Shown one piece after another: positions 19,001-25,104 of a DNA stretch of 43,586 nt. The stretch covers positions 1 to 43,586 of the IMG/VR virus record IMGVR_UViG_3300010430_000130; one strand, written 5' to 3'. The translations under genes and the position numbers were made by a program. Numbering within the stretch: the stretch's first letter is position 1; every line of letters starts with the position of its first letter. The notes under the pieces are model-generated. The model saw only the letters and a list, made by a program, of their open reading frames with translations. It made no database searches and was not told where the DNA came from. The DNA is from a virus.

Positions 19001-20557
19001 GATGCCTGCGCGGAGAGAGGTCTTCGCGGCCACGGCTCCTGCTCCCAGTGCGCCGGTTGTTAGGGTGATGCCTACATCGGCGACGACGGGGGCGACGAGC
19101 TTCATGGCATCGTAGCCAAAGCCAAGGTTCTGTCCGAACACTTGAGCCTGTGCTCTGCGGGCAGCGTCTCGCTTCTGAAGTTGGATCAGGCCATCCCGCG
19201 CGGCCTCGTTGCCGAACATGGCAGCAACCCCCATGACCAGACCTGGACCGGCATCGACGACGGAGTCAATCGCACCGCCCGCCATGTCGCGGAACTTCGA
19301 GTGGTTGTCGGGGTTGGACATCCACTCGTCGAGGATCTCGGCATCGGTGGCACCGGCACTCTTCTTGCTCTCGAAGAAGTTGAGGAAGCTGACCTTGTCA
19401 CCTGGCTTGGTGATCGTGTCGGTGATCCCGGAGATAGCTCCAGTGAATCCCTTGCCTGGTTTCTCGGCCTCGATGATCGTGTTGAATACTCCCGGCGCGT
19501 AGGCAGACAGCTTGGCCTCCCGGTTGTCGATGAGCATCTGCTTCTGGGACTCGGGGATGATCTTGGACTCGCGGACGGTCTTGTCGAAGACATCCTTCTT
19601 GAGCATCACACCCATGGGGATGTGGGCTTCTCCACCGGAGAGGATCTTGACGTTGGAGTCGAGGTCCTCCGTGTTGGTCTCTGGGGAAGCGAGGGTGGTG
19701 AGGAAGTCGCGAGTGAACTTCTCCCGCTCCTCCGGGGTGTACTCACTGGCGAACCCCTTGGCGGAGATGGCGAGGTTGATCTTGTCCACTGCCCACGGGT
19801 TGATCTCGAACCCTTTGTCGAGTGCCATCTGGGAGTTGGCGACGACCTTCGAGACTCCATCATCACTGCCTACCAGGTCTCCAATGAACTGGAAGAACTC
19901 CTGCTTCCGATCAAGCTCCGCCTCGGGGACGGTGTAGCCCTCAGGGACAGAGAGCTTGCGACGTACCGCAGAGATGAGTCCTGCATCCAACTCTGGGTTG
20001 GCAGCGAAGTGCATGGCGAGGGCTTTGTCATCCCCGGCGAGAGCGATGAGGGATGGCGAGAGTTCGAGACGTTCGTGGAACTCCCCGTCCACCTCGTCCC
20101 GGAGGACTGCGAATGGTAGGTCCCCGCTGTTGAGGGCCTTACGCTTGGCACGGTTCTCGTCTTCCGAGGATACCAAGGAGCTGTAGAGGGCTTGATCTGT
20201 TTCCAGCTTGGCCTCGTAGGCTTCTGGGTCCTCGTAGCTGTTGCGAACCTTGTCGCTCTTCATCGCGTGCAAGGTGCGAGCGGCATCCGACACGTCCGAG
20301 TTCTCTGCCCACCGGGCTACGAGTTCCTCGCCTCCCTTTTGCTTGCTCTCGAAGAAGCCAGCGACCGGGTCTTCACCCAGATCCACTCCCGCATCCACTG
20401 CCTTCTGGATGAGGAGTCCGTCGATGTTCCCGACTACCTCGTCATCCCACTGGTTGGTAGCCAGTAGCTCCCGCTTGGCGTAATCTGAGTACCCCCGATA
20501 CGGTTGAAGTTTGTCGTCAGATGGATTCTCGGCAGCGAAGTCTTTGAATGATTTCAT
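12998..20557 (-). CDS. Giant polyvalent virion protein with HExxH metallopeptidase motif, 2519 aa
   Basis: The largest gene here. I chose the ATG at 20557 (MKSFKDFAAENPSD); a GTG at 20584, two bases after the previous stop, would add nine unlikely residues. Residues 1-430 are charged and helical. Several Ala/Gly-rich hydrophobic segments lie at about 435-510 and 740-755 (GYAGLLGAAMGSGVVL). A Pro/Gly-rich linker spans about 795-955. A zincin signature HELLH (1189-1193) sits in VVDTVLHELLHAATQE. A conserved-looking block around HDYIAH (1778-1783), with RAITTETRGQNSW after it, and a C-terminal block QAILWFHEKDLYTRFG recall modules of phage polyvalent proteins. It is probably packaged in the head and ejected into the cell, where the peptidase may act on host proteins or on itself. 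It is translationally coupled to the 1079-residue gene. Confidence 0.8.
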   Translation of the reverse strand: MKSFKDFAAENPSDDKLQPYRGYSDYAKRELLATNQWDDEVVGNIDGLLIQKAVDAGVDLGEDPVAGFFESKQKGGEELVARWAENSDVSDAARTLHAMKSDKVRNSYEDPEAYEAKLETDQALYSSLVSSEDENRAKRKALNSGDLPFAVLRDEVDGEFHERLELSPSLIALAGDDKALAMHFAANPELDAGLISAVRRKLSVPEGYTVPEAELDRKQEFFQFIGDLVGSDDGVSKVVANSQMALDKGFEINPWAVDKINLAISAKGFASEYTPEEREKFTRDFLTTLASPETNTEDLDSNVKILSGGEAHIPMGVMLKKDVFDKTVRESKIIPESQKQMLIDNREAKLSAYAPGVFNTIIEAEKPGKGFTGAISGITDTITKPGDKVSFLNFFESKKSAGATDAEILDEWMSNPDNHSKFRDMAGGAIDSVVDAGPGLVMGVAAMFGNEAARDGLIQLQKRDAARRAQAQVFGQNLGFGYDAMKLVAPVVADVGITLTTGALGAGAVAAKTSLRAGIKGMIRESLSVEAKGLLSGYAKRQAIEGVGVEQILTKVGQDLSKRFTKTAVTSSYLSTAFARSAGSTYASIYSTLEAQTNPDGTPKFSQEELRDKSLKTSMVSGMITTSLVGGFSFLGKAGMERIYSGMTRRQLGGVYNRMKADWGKLAPSVKEGIDMASATSMLASVYKKSATSFFKTIGKPGLEEGAEEALDQMGQYFNEKIATGEEINIMDAVKEAGYAGLLGAAMGSGVVLTKETFAGAKPSGSVELKARMEMALDTATRLNDTSPETAAVLRRFAFGLPQQAPQNPATPEILPEGPVGAGGIPQAGDPGMAGAGDGVPGTPQSIPTVDGDFQIDPETGVQVPRTEAPAIESPILDVEGNEVLPEGLPAPAAETPGPQTSQPNLPLQGTPTDTLPEGQPDTGPTPVDGQMELDLGTDENPLPVEDIFYEPKDTDPLTPEEAKSLAPVLAAPMAERGQHVRKNRATIDKYLTAKGIDVTGMSDANAAFFIDAAREEPVVVAMMHGTPAGPRLTTGQQAKAAAQTAIDTLPASTKAGKAKVAKLTKALGKAKTLDQFADIVLAAGGGAVSFNTPKSREIHKANKGILKSHNFAKGTRPFLESVSKSGSDLHKGIADLLLRFPTMVDGTTMTTVDMGGNSFAGAFLKSSGQVLVNPRWGDDAGVVDTVLHELLHAATQESVSNPNKEQAGLVNKLDRIRENMVALADPKFATALSNTDEFITHMFTDKAFQEEVSRLTQEGDKNWLQVVIDTLVGLVRGGKVGKKDELSKVMGDMISLMESQDGQWGPVDTGDTDGTLKSITDQDAAYMEAVESGDVETQQRMVDTNVRSQVDRALPMWKRLSALLEKLDPFNTRETSYPELESDPDLFFSVASPQGAELARSADMTDAEKMLFNKATVAIQKTKPDARMEKELRNLGDEKSEIFKLASMLSEMPVQEVTEDSVEDLTVRAELANFFGDRTEVKDAANKEANLLIGLLDQIGQPTFTKHSMWPDTDPATYDADGNVIPLSERFNQETPDIRFKQIEDAPVVATEADFETPASVDSYLQSITPEGYTNTIDAEDFHREVELADKWVAEDEAHALVNRDVAHQDALGAGSPENTPSRDHAPEAYETYKALLPKGKVVVAKDIEQRPATRDQVDLQNQIAKMYEALPEDGSADPEVPQAYANLAKEVLEQYSAIQDAGITFEVVDDSPYNSSSEMVDAVKSGVLQVQGTDAKTFGDNAAVFEDGTHPMLQDTGLVDLNGRPMLVNDVFRGVHDYIAHAAFGSSFGPIGEESAWRAHLETIKDPLARRAITTETRGQNSWVNYSDSFLRDGVPIKKGQPGFVNPVDRPFATQKYALLPESALEQIGTAAETPTTSPENEQPLRDLLDNTVTGNVSKERLAQFRANPEIKKSTLSYLEAAAKSMWNSLQKRFDTTTAVQVDRLAAMHATLRDGTRSTVKDFDPNNPDATQAMVFPTLKQIPPDADPGLAEASEYLRNNPRPAGDTSSLIDLAGEPLLNRGDLGDLDPTTLRVVQAGNDLILANLNKRGTAKVGRVKFSEFLTGLWKARHRGRKMGWHNFDNTRSIRGLAKSLAYETARSLTKDGSGKDWYRGKISGMFESIENTFPELRTSEEARFTFSAILAITSNGQDVFSNMQDAANAYAITKVDGALPEDYHIQRNERGAAVRKSFKKLNKLLNDNGWEKTRDDMLSKTTYKQMKKKYGVTTSEEVPEQEVVEATFLGPKIGSFFANINGQYDSVTMDLWFSRTMARLSGDLGAFNPEKALLTKLRMLVEDPTLGVPKDVVKQIGELLAHTKKNSGWATSANDVRSRLSVLYDWAKQTKNGYSARGFLKEERTLVNLSAKAFIETLDGGADTPDSSHHRVWMREVFAATQKELRNSGIDLTNADLQAILWFHEKDLYTRFGATSSRGEKADYQDAAERLDPGNIRFPAQGSSDEVAGTASSRGPSRPEEAGAARPDGGLAFDEAEWKDIGKPKPVRQAGTAFKLVFDDDGR

Positions 20558-20586
20558 TTCGGGGTTCCGGCAAAGCGGACCCACTT

Positions 20587-20874
20587 CTACACACCGACGG
20601 AGGGAGGCGCAAGTCTGGATTCCTGGTCGGGCACCTCGTTCTCGCGGTGGAGGTTTTCATCGAAGAGGATTTCACGCTTACCTGTTGCTATCACCAGCAC
20701 CTTGCAAGCCCTCTCCCCCCACGTTCGCAATACCTCCACTTCGCCGTGTTTGTCGTGGAATCGACGCTCACCTGAAAACGGGCGAGAACCAGCCGAAGCA
20801 CCAGACCCCTCCGTTTCAGGTTCATAATCGGGGCAGGATCGCCCGCCGTCGCAATGGTGACATCTACAGCTCAT
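20587..20874 (-). CDS. Small Cys-motif protein
   Basis: A 95-residue protein starting at an ATG that overlaps the TGA of the upstream gene as ATGA; a longer in-frame version would overlap that gene by 67 bases and is less likely. The N-terminus reads MSCRCHHCDGGRSCP, a dense Cys/His cluster that could bind one zinc. The rest is hydrophilic, with a predicted strand region EVLRTWGERACKVLVIATGK. It lies immediately before the giant virion gene. Function unknown. Confidence 0.65.
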   Translation of the reverse strand: MSCRCHHCDGGRSCPDYEPETEGSGASAGSRPFSGERRFHDKHGEVEVLRTWGERACKVLVIATGKREILFDENLHRENEVPDQESRLAPPSVGV

Positions 20875-21296
20875 GGTTCTTTTCGGGGTGGGATTTCTTG
20901 GGCGTTCATGGTTGATAGCGGAATCTTCTTCGGCCATTTACCTATGGCACGGACCAAGGCTTCACACCGCTCTTCTTCGGAGGCGTTAAGTAGGTCGATG
21001 TCGCTCACTATCGGCGTCCCTGAGTTGTTCTTAGGACATCGCCTGCTTACGACCATTCGGAGGGCATTGATCCATTTCACCCTCAGCTCAAGATTGTCCG
21101 TGTCGTGAAGTCCGAGTGCAATCTCTGCCTCCCTAAGATCCTTGAAGCTGCGGGGGTAGTCGGGTGCGAATCGGCCTTGTTGACCGGACGGAGAAGTCCA
21201 CCGCTTAATGTACAAGTGGTGCCTGTATTCATCAGGCCCACCAAACATCCATCCACATGCCTCAAGGATGGTGCTTCGCTGTTTTTGAGTGTTCAT
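20871..21296 (-). CDS. ACGW-family phage protein
   Basis: A 141-residue protein. The N-terminus MNTQKQRSTILEACGW matches the N-terminal motif of the genes at 1-290 and 680-793 (EQR..I..ACGW). A second conserved-looking stretch, SFKDLREAEIALGL, sits where the family has YLNDLNAMHEA. A Trp/His-rich segment (GGPDEYRHHLYIKRW) follows the N-terminal motif, and the C-terminus has RCEALVRAIGKW. No catalytic residues are evident. Finding related proteins on two distant operons suggests duplication within this genome. The leader is ACC/AAC-rich with no Shine-Dalgarno site. Confidence 0.8.
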   Translation of the reverse strand: MNTQKQRSTILEACGWMFGGPDEYRHHLYIKRWTSPSGQQGRFAPDYPRSFKDLREAEIALGLHDTDNLELRVKWINALRMVVSRRCPKNNSGTPIVSDIDLLNASEEERCEALVRAIGKWPKKIPLSTMNAQEIPPRKEP

Positions 21297-21308
21297 GTTT
21301 CGTGGTTG

Positions 21309-21668
21309 CTAGCGGATTTTCTTCAGGAAAGCGTCCCGGACCTCCTCGGCTTCTTCCCGGGTCTTGCCGGTCCCGACCTGCTTGTTGCCGATGCGAACGA
21401 AGAAGGGATCTCGCTCGTACACGTATAGCCCTGGCTTGAGTTTGGTGGGTACGTTCTTCTTGCGTGGCCGGATCGTGGCTCCCACTTCCTCCTGCATCTT
21501 CCGGAAGAAGTCCTGTGCCTCCTGCTTGGCACCGCGCGGGGTCCGGGAGGATAGCATTCGCCTGCGTTCGGAGCCGTTGACCCAGAACCTCACTCGGAAC
21601 CCGTCGCCTGCCTTGCTGTAACCTCGACCGCGTGTTGGATCGGGGATTTCGATTGTTTGTGTGCTCAT
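21309..21668 (-). CDS. Basic protein with two AP2/arm-like segments
   Basis: A 119-residue basic protein. The first half (GRGYSKAGDGFRVRFWVNGS followed by ERRRMLSSRTPRGAKQEAQD) and the second half (GLYVYERDPFFVRIGNKQVG followed by TGKTREEAEEVRDAFLKK) have the same layout: a short beta-rich unit ending in a helix that starts with an EEA/EAQ-type motif. That layout recalls AP2-like or integrase-arm DNA-binding folds, and suggests an internal duplication. No tyrosine-recombinase catalytic domain is attached, so it is not an integrase. It might bind DNA as a regulator. Resemblance is weak; treat the fold as a hypothesis. Confidence 0.65.
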   Translation of the reverse strand: MSTQTIEIPDPTRGRGYSKAGDGFRVRFWVNGSERRRMLSSRTPRGAKQEAQDFFRKMQEEVGATIRPRKKNVPTKLKPGLYVYERDPFFVRIGNKQVGTGKTREEAEEVRDAFLKKIR

Positions 21669-21685
21669 AGAGTTGTTGTTAGAAG

Positions 21686-22591
21686 TTACGCCATATCGTC
21701 GGAGTCGAACGCGCGGTCAATCGCCTTGCGGAGGAATGCTTCGTACCCCTGGTCTCCGACCTCCCCCTCCCGGATCATGCGGATGAGGAGGCCGAAGTAG
21801 GCCACGTCCACACCGATGAGTTGTTCCTCAAGGGTGTCCGCATCTTCAAGGTCCAGCTTGCTGATCTGGAACATGATCTTGAGCATCTCGCCCGCACCAA
21901 TCTTCCATCCCCGGAGCACGAACTTCTTCATGCGGATGATCGAGGTCAGCGGATACAGCGAGCCTTGATACTGGAGTTGCTTGGTGAGCAGGCTCTCCAG
22001 TGCCGGTTGGTTCAGCACCAGTCCATCCTTGGTCGTGTAGTAGTTGGTGGCGTGGACGAAGTCGAAGTTCTTGTGGATCTCCTCCTGGGTGCCGCTGAAG
22101 CGGGTGACGATCTGGAGGTCGTCGGTCAGGGAGATCGCGTTCTGGGAGATGAAGGCAACCTGGTACGGGTAGGGCTCCCCGTCGGCACCCTTGATGAGGT
22201 CGCCTTTGTGCCCCCACGCACCCACGTCCATCTTGATCTGCTCCGGCTTCAGTGTGCGGAGCTTCACGTACTCCTCGGACTTGTAGTACTCATCTACATC
22301 CTCAAGTGTGAACTTCTTCCCGTCTATCCACTCGGTGAGGTATTCATCCTTGCGCCTACCATCGAGGACTCCCCCTGGGTTGTAGTACTCGCACAGGTCT
22401 CGGAGGACATCCTGATCCATGATGTACACGTCGAAGTCGTTCACGTCCTCCTGCAAGAGTAGAGATGCGATGCACCCGCCCGACACCAGGAGATTGTCCT
22501 CGACCCGCTTGCGGAGTTCTTTATTCGCGATAGCGGACAACCACGTGTCCATCTTCTTCTTAATTACCTTGCGTGCTGTTTTTGTTTGCAT
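21686..22591 (-). CDS. Nucleotidyltransferase-fold protein
   Basis: A 301-residue protein. Near the N-terminus is the minimal Pol-beta nucleotidyltransferase signature: GG at 38-39 (LLVSGGCIASLL) followed 12 residues later by DFD at 52-54 (VNDFDVYI), i.e. the two metal-binding acids. The remainder is helical and contains a strand-rich middle (YPYQVAFISQNAISLTDDLQ). Such enzymes transfer NMPs to RNA, proteins or small molecules; phage versions of this type are widespread, and their substrates are unknown. The leader is a textbook CAA-rich stretch (TCTAACAACAACAAAACAAC). It is followed by a Cys-rich mini-gene. I see the fold motif but cannot assign a substrate. Confidence 0.75.
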   Translation of the reverse strand: MQTKTARKVIKKKMDTWLSAIANKELRKRVEDNLLVSGGCIASLLLQEDVNDFDVYIMDQDVLRDLCEYYNPGGVLDGRRKDEYLTEWIDGKKFTLEDVDEYYKSEEYVKLRTLKPEQIKMDVGAWGHKGDLIKGADGEPYPYQVAFISQNAISLTDDLQIVTRFSGTQEEIHKNFDFVHATNYYTTKDGLVLNQPALESLLTKQLQYQGSLYPLTSIIRMKKFVLRGWKIGAGEMLKIMFQISKLDLEDADTLEEQLIGVDVAYFGLLIRMIREGEVGDQGYEAFLRKAIDRAFDSDDMA

Positions 22592-22615
22592 GTTGTTTTG
22601 TTGTTGTTAGATTGT

Positions 22616-22777
22616 TCAGTTCCAGTCGATGGACTCGTCGCTCCAGACCGTGCAGTCAACGCAGTGCTGTCCACAGCACGTGCCTTCGGTCTGCCCTCGT
22701 TCACCGCAGTCGGTCAACTTGTAGGGCAGCTTGGTCTCGGTGGCCGGAGCCTCAGGAGTGGGGAGTGGTGGTGTCAT
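22616..22777 (-). CDS. Small Cys-rich protein
   Basis: A 53-residue protein from the ATG at 22777 (MTPPLPTPEAPATETK). A GTG at 22897 would give 93 residues, but that extension reads like non-coding sequence and would run into the stem-loop at 22894-22976. The C-terminal half holds five cysteines and a His (DCGERG, then CCGQHCVDC), which could bind zinc or form a redox site. No match to a known family. Start uncertain. Confidence 0.55.
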   Translation of the reverse strand: MTPPLPTPEAPATETKLPYKLTDCGERGQTEGTCCGQHCVDCTVWSDESIDWN

Positions 22778-22893
22778 GGGGCTATCGTTGAAAGTGGTAC
22801 AGGTGGACTGGGTATCTCCCAATCTCTTATCCTCTCGTCCGCCAGGAGTTGATTCAATATCTCTGAACGAGACCTGCTTTGTGTAGTGTCTTA

Positions 22894-22995
22894 CCACTTC
22901 CCAACCCCTCGGAGGTCGTTCCCGGTCTTGTTTGACATCGCGAGCGGGCTGTCCGCTCCGAGAGGCTGGGAAGTGGTGACTCGTAACGTGAGTCA
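22894..22995 (-). other. Long imperfect stem-loop plus second hairpin
   Basis: CCACTTCCCA (22894-22903) pairs with TGGGAAGTGG (22967-22976). Inside it CTCGGAG (22908-22914) pairs with CTCCGAG (22956-22962), leaving a small internal loop and a 41-base apical loop. Directly next to it TGACTC-GTAACGT-GAGTCA (22977-22995) forms another hairpin. They lie in the 228-base gap between the genes at 23006 and 22777, on the transcribed minus strand. They could be a processed RNA, a leader structure or an attenuator; there is no T-tract of the intrinsic-terminator kind. Confidence 0.6.
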
Positions 22996-23005
22996 GTCGG
23001 TGGGG

Positions 23006-23326
23006 TTACTTCGCGACCTTCTTCGGAGCACGTTTGGCCTTAGTCGGTGCCTTAGTCGGTGCCTTCGGTGTGTCGTTCAGGACGATGGGTTCCTCGGCGA
23101 CGGGTTCCCCGAACTCGGCGGTCACGAGAGCCTCGACCTGGGCTGCGCTCTTGCCTCGGACACTTTTCAGGAACTTGTCCCTGTCAGTGCCGTCGAGGAT
23201 GCGAGTGCGACCTGCGAGTCGGGCGTACAAGTTGCCGTCGTTCGGGTTGTCCTGGTAGCTTGGCTTGCGGTCGAGTGGTGGTGTGTCCTCGTGGTTCTGT
23301 CGGTTGATGATGTCAATGGAGTGCAT
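23006..23326 (-). CDS. Small protein with Lys/Ala/Pro-rich histone-like tail
   Basis: A 106-residue protein. Residues 45-75 (TDRDKFLKSVRGKSAAQVEA and onward) look like a small helical domain. The C-terminus is a tail of KAPTKAPTKAKRAPKKVAK, rich in Lys, Ala and Pro like the tails of H1-type nucleoid proteins. Such a tail can bind DNA non-specifically. The tail DNA holds a short tandem repeat (GTCGGTGCCTTA twice). The leader is ACCAACTACCAAT, again without a Shine-Dalgarno site. A nucleoid or DNA-compaction role is possible but not shown. Confidence 0.75.
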   Translation of the reverse strand: MHSIDIINRQNHEDTPPLDRKPSYQDNPNDGNLYARLAGRTRILDGTDRDKFLKSVRGKSAAQVEALVTAEFGEPVAEEPIVLNDTPKAPTKAPTKAKRAPKKVAK

Positions 23327-23451
23327 ATTGGTAGTTGGTAAAGGGTTCCGGACTCTCCCGGTGGTCTCGCTATCTTCCGGTCTCCCGGCACAAGGTGCTC
23401 GCGTTTAACACCTTCCTTTTCCTTACGAATTACCTGATGGATCATTGTCCA

Positions 23452-23462
23452 AATACTGTATT
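23452..23462. other. Palindrome in an AT-rich gap
   Basis: AATACTGTATT is a perfect 11-base palindrome within the 229-base gap 23327-23555 upstream of the gene at 23006-23326. Its surroundings are AT-rich (CAAATACTGTATTTTACATT), unlike the neighbouring genes. A regulatory site is plausible, but no clear -35/-10 pair was found. Confidence 0.3.
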
Positions 23463-23555
23463 TTACATTTTCATTGTGTTGGTCGCCGACTAGCGGTCTT
23501 GTGGGAGGGATACTGGAGTCCGTGGATTCCTTTATCAAGTTTTTTCTTATCTTTT

Positions 23556-23669
23556 TTACACGAGGCAGAGGAGGACGCTCAACGCGAAGACTCCGAAGGC
23601 CAGAACCAGGATGGCTGCGGTGGCTGACCTGGCGGGCGTGTCCCGGACGGGTTCCAGTTGGTGGTTCAT
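23556..23669 (-). CDS. 37-residue single-pass membrane protein
   Basis: The frame starts at an ATG that overlaps the TGA of the 333-residue gene as ATGA. It encodes a short charged N-terminus (MNHQLEPVRDTPARS) and then one hydrophobic helix (ATAAILVLAFGVFALSVLLC). This is the layout of a small type I or tail-anchored phage membrane protein; a holin-like or membrane-modulating role is possible but unproven. The strict ATGA coupling supports its reality. Confidence 0.6.
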   Translation of the reverse strand: MNHQLEPVRDTPARSATAAILVLAFGVFALSVLLCLV

Positions 23670-24667
23670 TTCGTCACCCCCCGTCCGTAGAAGTTGATCG
23701 CGCGGCAGATGTTGTTGAAGATCGACGCCTTACTGGTCTCCGGGAACACGCTGGAGATGAAATGGTCTATCCCTCCAGCTTTGAGCACGAGGTCACAGTG
23801 TTTCTGTGCTCCCACGGTGGTGGGGGAGACCCACCTGGCTTGGATGATGTGGCCTGATTCGAGTTGATACTGGATGCCGGGGGCTTTCAGACGCTTGCAC
23901 TTGAAGTACGCCAGACCGTTGGCGATATTCGACTCGATCTCGATGGCTCGCTTCGATCTGTCCGTCCGCTTGTCCTCTTTCGGTGGCTCTACGAACTTCC
24001 CGTGTGGGTCGTTCCGTGTCTCCGGGTTCCCAAAGACTCCTGGAGCGAACTGCTGGAGCTTCGCGATGTTCTCGGGGGTGATGTCCACCACCGGGTCATC
24101 CGAAACCGTGGTGGATTTCTTCGCGATGTACTTCTTCACGGCTTCCCGGATGCGTCTTTCTATCGCGGTGGAGCTGGTTACGGCGTACACCCGAGCGGCG
24201 ACCACGCTGCCTCCGCACGGAGAATGTAGGTGGAGCCTACAGTAGACAGAACCCCCCCCATTCCCCCATTCCCGAGTGAAGAAGAAGCCTACGTCCAGTC
24301 CGTCTGCTTGGTGTACTCGTGCGATAGCCTTGCTGATGAGTGCGTCAATCTCCTTACCCGCAACGGTGTCCTTGTGAGGGAGCACGAAGATGGGGGCTGA
24401 GATGTCCTCCGTGTCACCTGATCTCGTGGTGGTGGGTTCGATGGGGATGTGAACCCAACGACGCTCGTCGAGCTGGTACGACTGGAGCTTCCCTAGCAGG
24501 TCGGGGTGCAAGGCTCCCCGGTGCGTGGTTCTGAACCCCTCGGACTCATCGAGACAGAAAGCGTTGAGGGCTCGGTAGACTTTCACCTTCCCTGTCCTGA
24601 GTCGAATTTTTGTCGGACTCTCCAGAGATCCAATGATCTTGGTTTCGATTATTTTTTGTTTGCTCAT
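23666..24667 (-). CDS. Hypothetical protein, 333 aa
   Basis: The start is taken at the ATG at 24667 (MSKQKIIETKIIG); the frame stays open further upstream only because it reads through stem-loop element 1. The protein has a beta-rich N-terminal half with GFRTTHRGALHPDLLGKLQS, a Gly/His-rich stretch GNGGGSVYCRLHLHSPCGG near 150-170, and helical segments in the C-terminal half. I do not recognise a family. Its stop overlaps the small membrane gene (ATGA). It is the last gene preceded by the repeated stem-loop element, so it shares whatever regulation that element provides. Confidence 0.8.
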   Translation of the reverse strand: MSKQKIIETKIIGSLESPTKIRLRTGKVKVYRALNAFCLDESEGFRTTHRGALHPDLLGKLQSYQLDERRWVHIPIEPTTTRSGDTEDISAPIFVLPHKDTVAGKEIDALISKAIARVHQADGLDVGFFFTREWGNGGGSVYCRLHLHSPCGGSVVAARVYAVTSSTAIERRIREAVKKYIAKKSTTVSDDPVVDITPENIAKLQQFAPGVFGNPETRNDPHGKFVEPPKEDKRTDRSKRAIEIESNIANGLAYFKCKRLKAPGIQYQLESGHIIQARWVSPTTVGAQKHCDLVLKAGGIDHFISSVFPETSKASIFNNICRAINFYGRGVTK

Positions 24668-24679
24668 ATTGTTTATTGG

Positions 24680-24737
24680 TTGCACCTGGAAACCCCGTGG
24701 CCGGACTAGCGGCTCACGGGGTGATGGGGTTGGGCTT
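24680..24737 (-). repeat. Start-associated stem-loop element, copy 1
   Basis: On the minus strand: C-rich arm, then CCCCGTGAGCC, a short loop, GGCCACGGGG (stem 24693-24721) and the conserved tail TTTCCAGGTGCAA. It ends 12 bases before the ATG at 24667. The tail has one change (C to A) compared with the other copies. Confidence 0.9.
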
Positions 24738-24740
24738 GTC

Positions 24741-24926
24741 TCACCGGTTGGTGATAAGCAGGCCAATGGTCTTGGCGTTGTTGCCCTCGTGGTCTCGCTG
24801 CTCCCGTATCAGTCTCGGGAGGCTGAACGGGTTGGTCAGCCATGCCTGGAGGCGTTGGCGGGCGTGGAGTCTTCTCAGGTTCCTCAGTGCGAGCTTGCGG
24901 TGTTGGATCTCAGTTTTGTTTTTCAT
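24741..24926 (-). CDS. Small basic protein
   Basis: A 61-residue, Arg/Leu-rich protein (KLALRNLRRLHARQRLQAWL). The N-terminal two-thirds would form one or two amphipathic basic helices that could bind nucleic acid. It starts eight bases after the stop of the upstream 56-residue gene, so no stem-loop element precedes it, while element 1 follows its stop. No family recognised. Confidence 0.65.
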   Translation of the reverse strand: MKNKTEIQHRKLALRNLRRLHARQRLQAWLTNPFSLPRLIREQRDHEGNNAKTIGLLITNR

Positions 24927-24933
24927 GGTTTCG

Positions 24934-25104
24934 TTAGATTTTCGGCTTCTTCAGGTCTACTATCTTTTTGACGTTAGAGTCGCGCTTTAGGACGGCTCGG
25001 GCTTTCTTGATACTGACCGCCCGGACTTCCTGCTCGATGGTCTGTCCGTTGGTCAAGTAGACCGTGGCGATCCAGGTGTGGACTATCGTGGTGTTGATGC
25101 TCAC
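24934..25104 (-). CDS. Small protein, GTG start
   Basis: A 56-residue protein starting at a GTG whose last bases overlap the TGA of the 279-residue gene (GTGA). The sequence begins MSINTTIVHTWIATVYLTNG and is beta-rich, with a Lys-rich C-terminus (VKKIVDLKKPKI). The layout (short strands, then a helix KKARAVLKR) is that of a small single-domain protein; function unknown. Easily missed because of the GTG start. Confidence 0.65.
   Translation of the reverse strand: MSINTTIVHTWIATVYLTNGQTIEQEVRAVSIKKARAVLKRDSNVKKIVDLKKPKI

Noticed and set aside
21309-21668. Integrase
   Set aside because: Only an arm/AP2-like segment is visible; the catalytic domain of a tyrosine or serine recombinase is absent.
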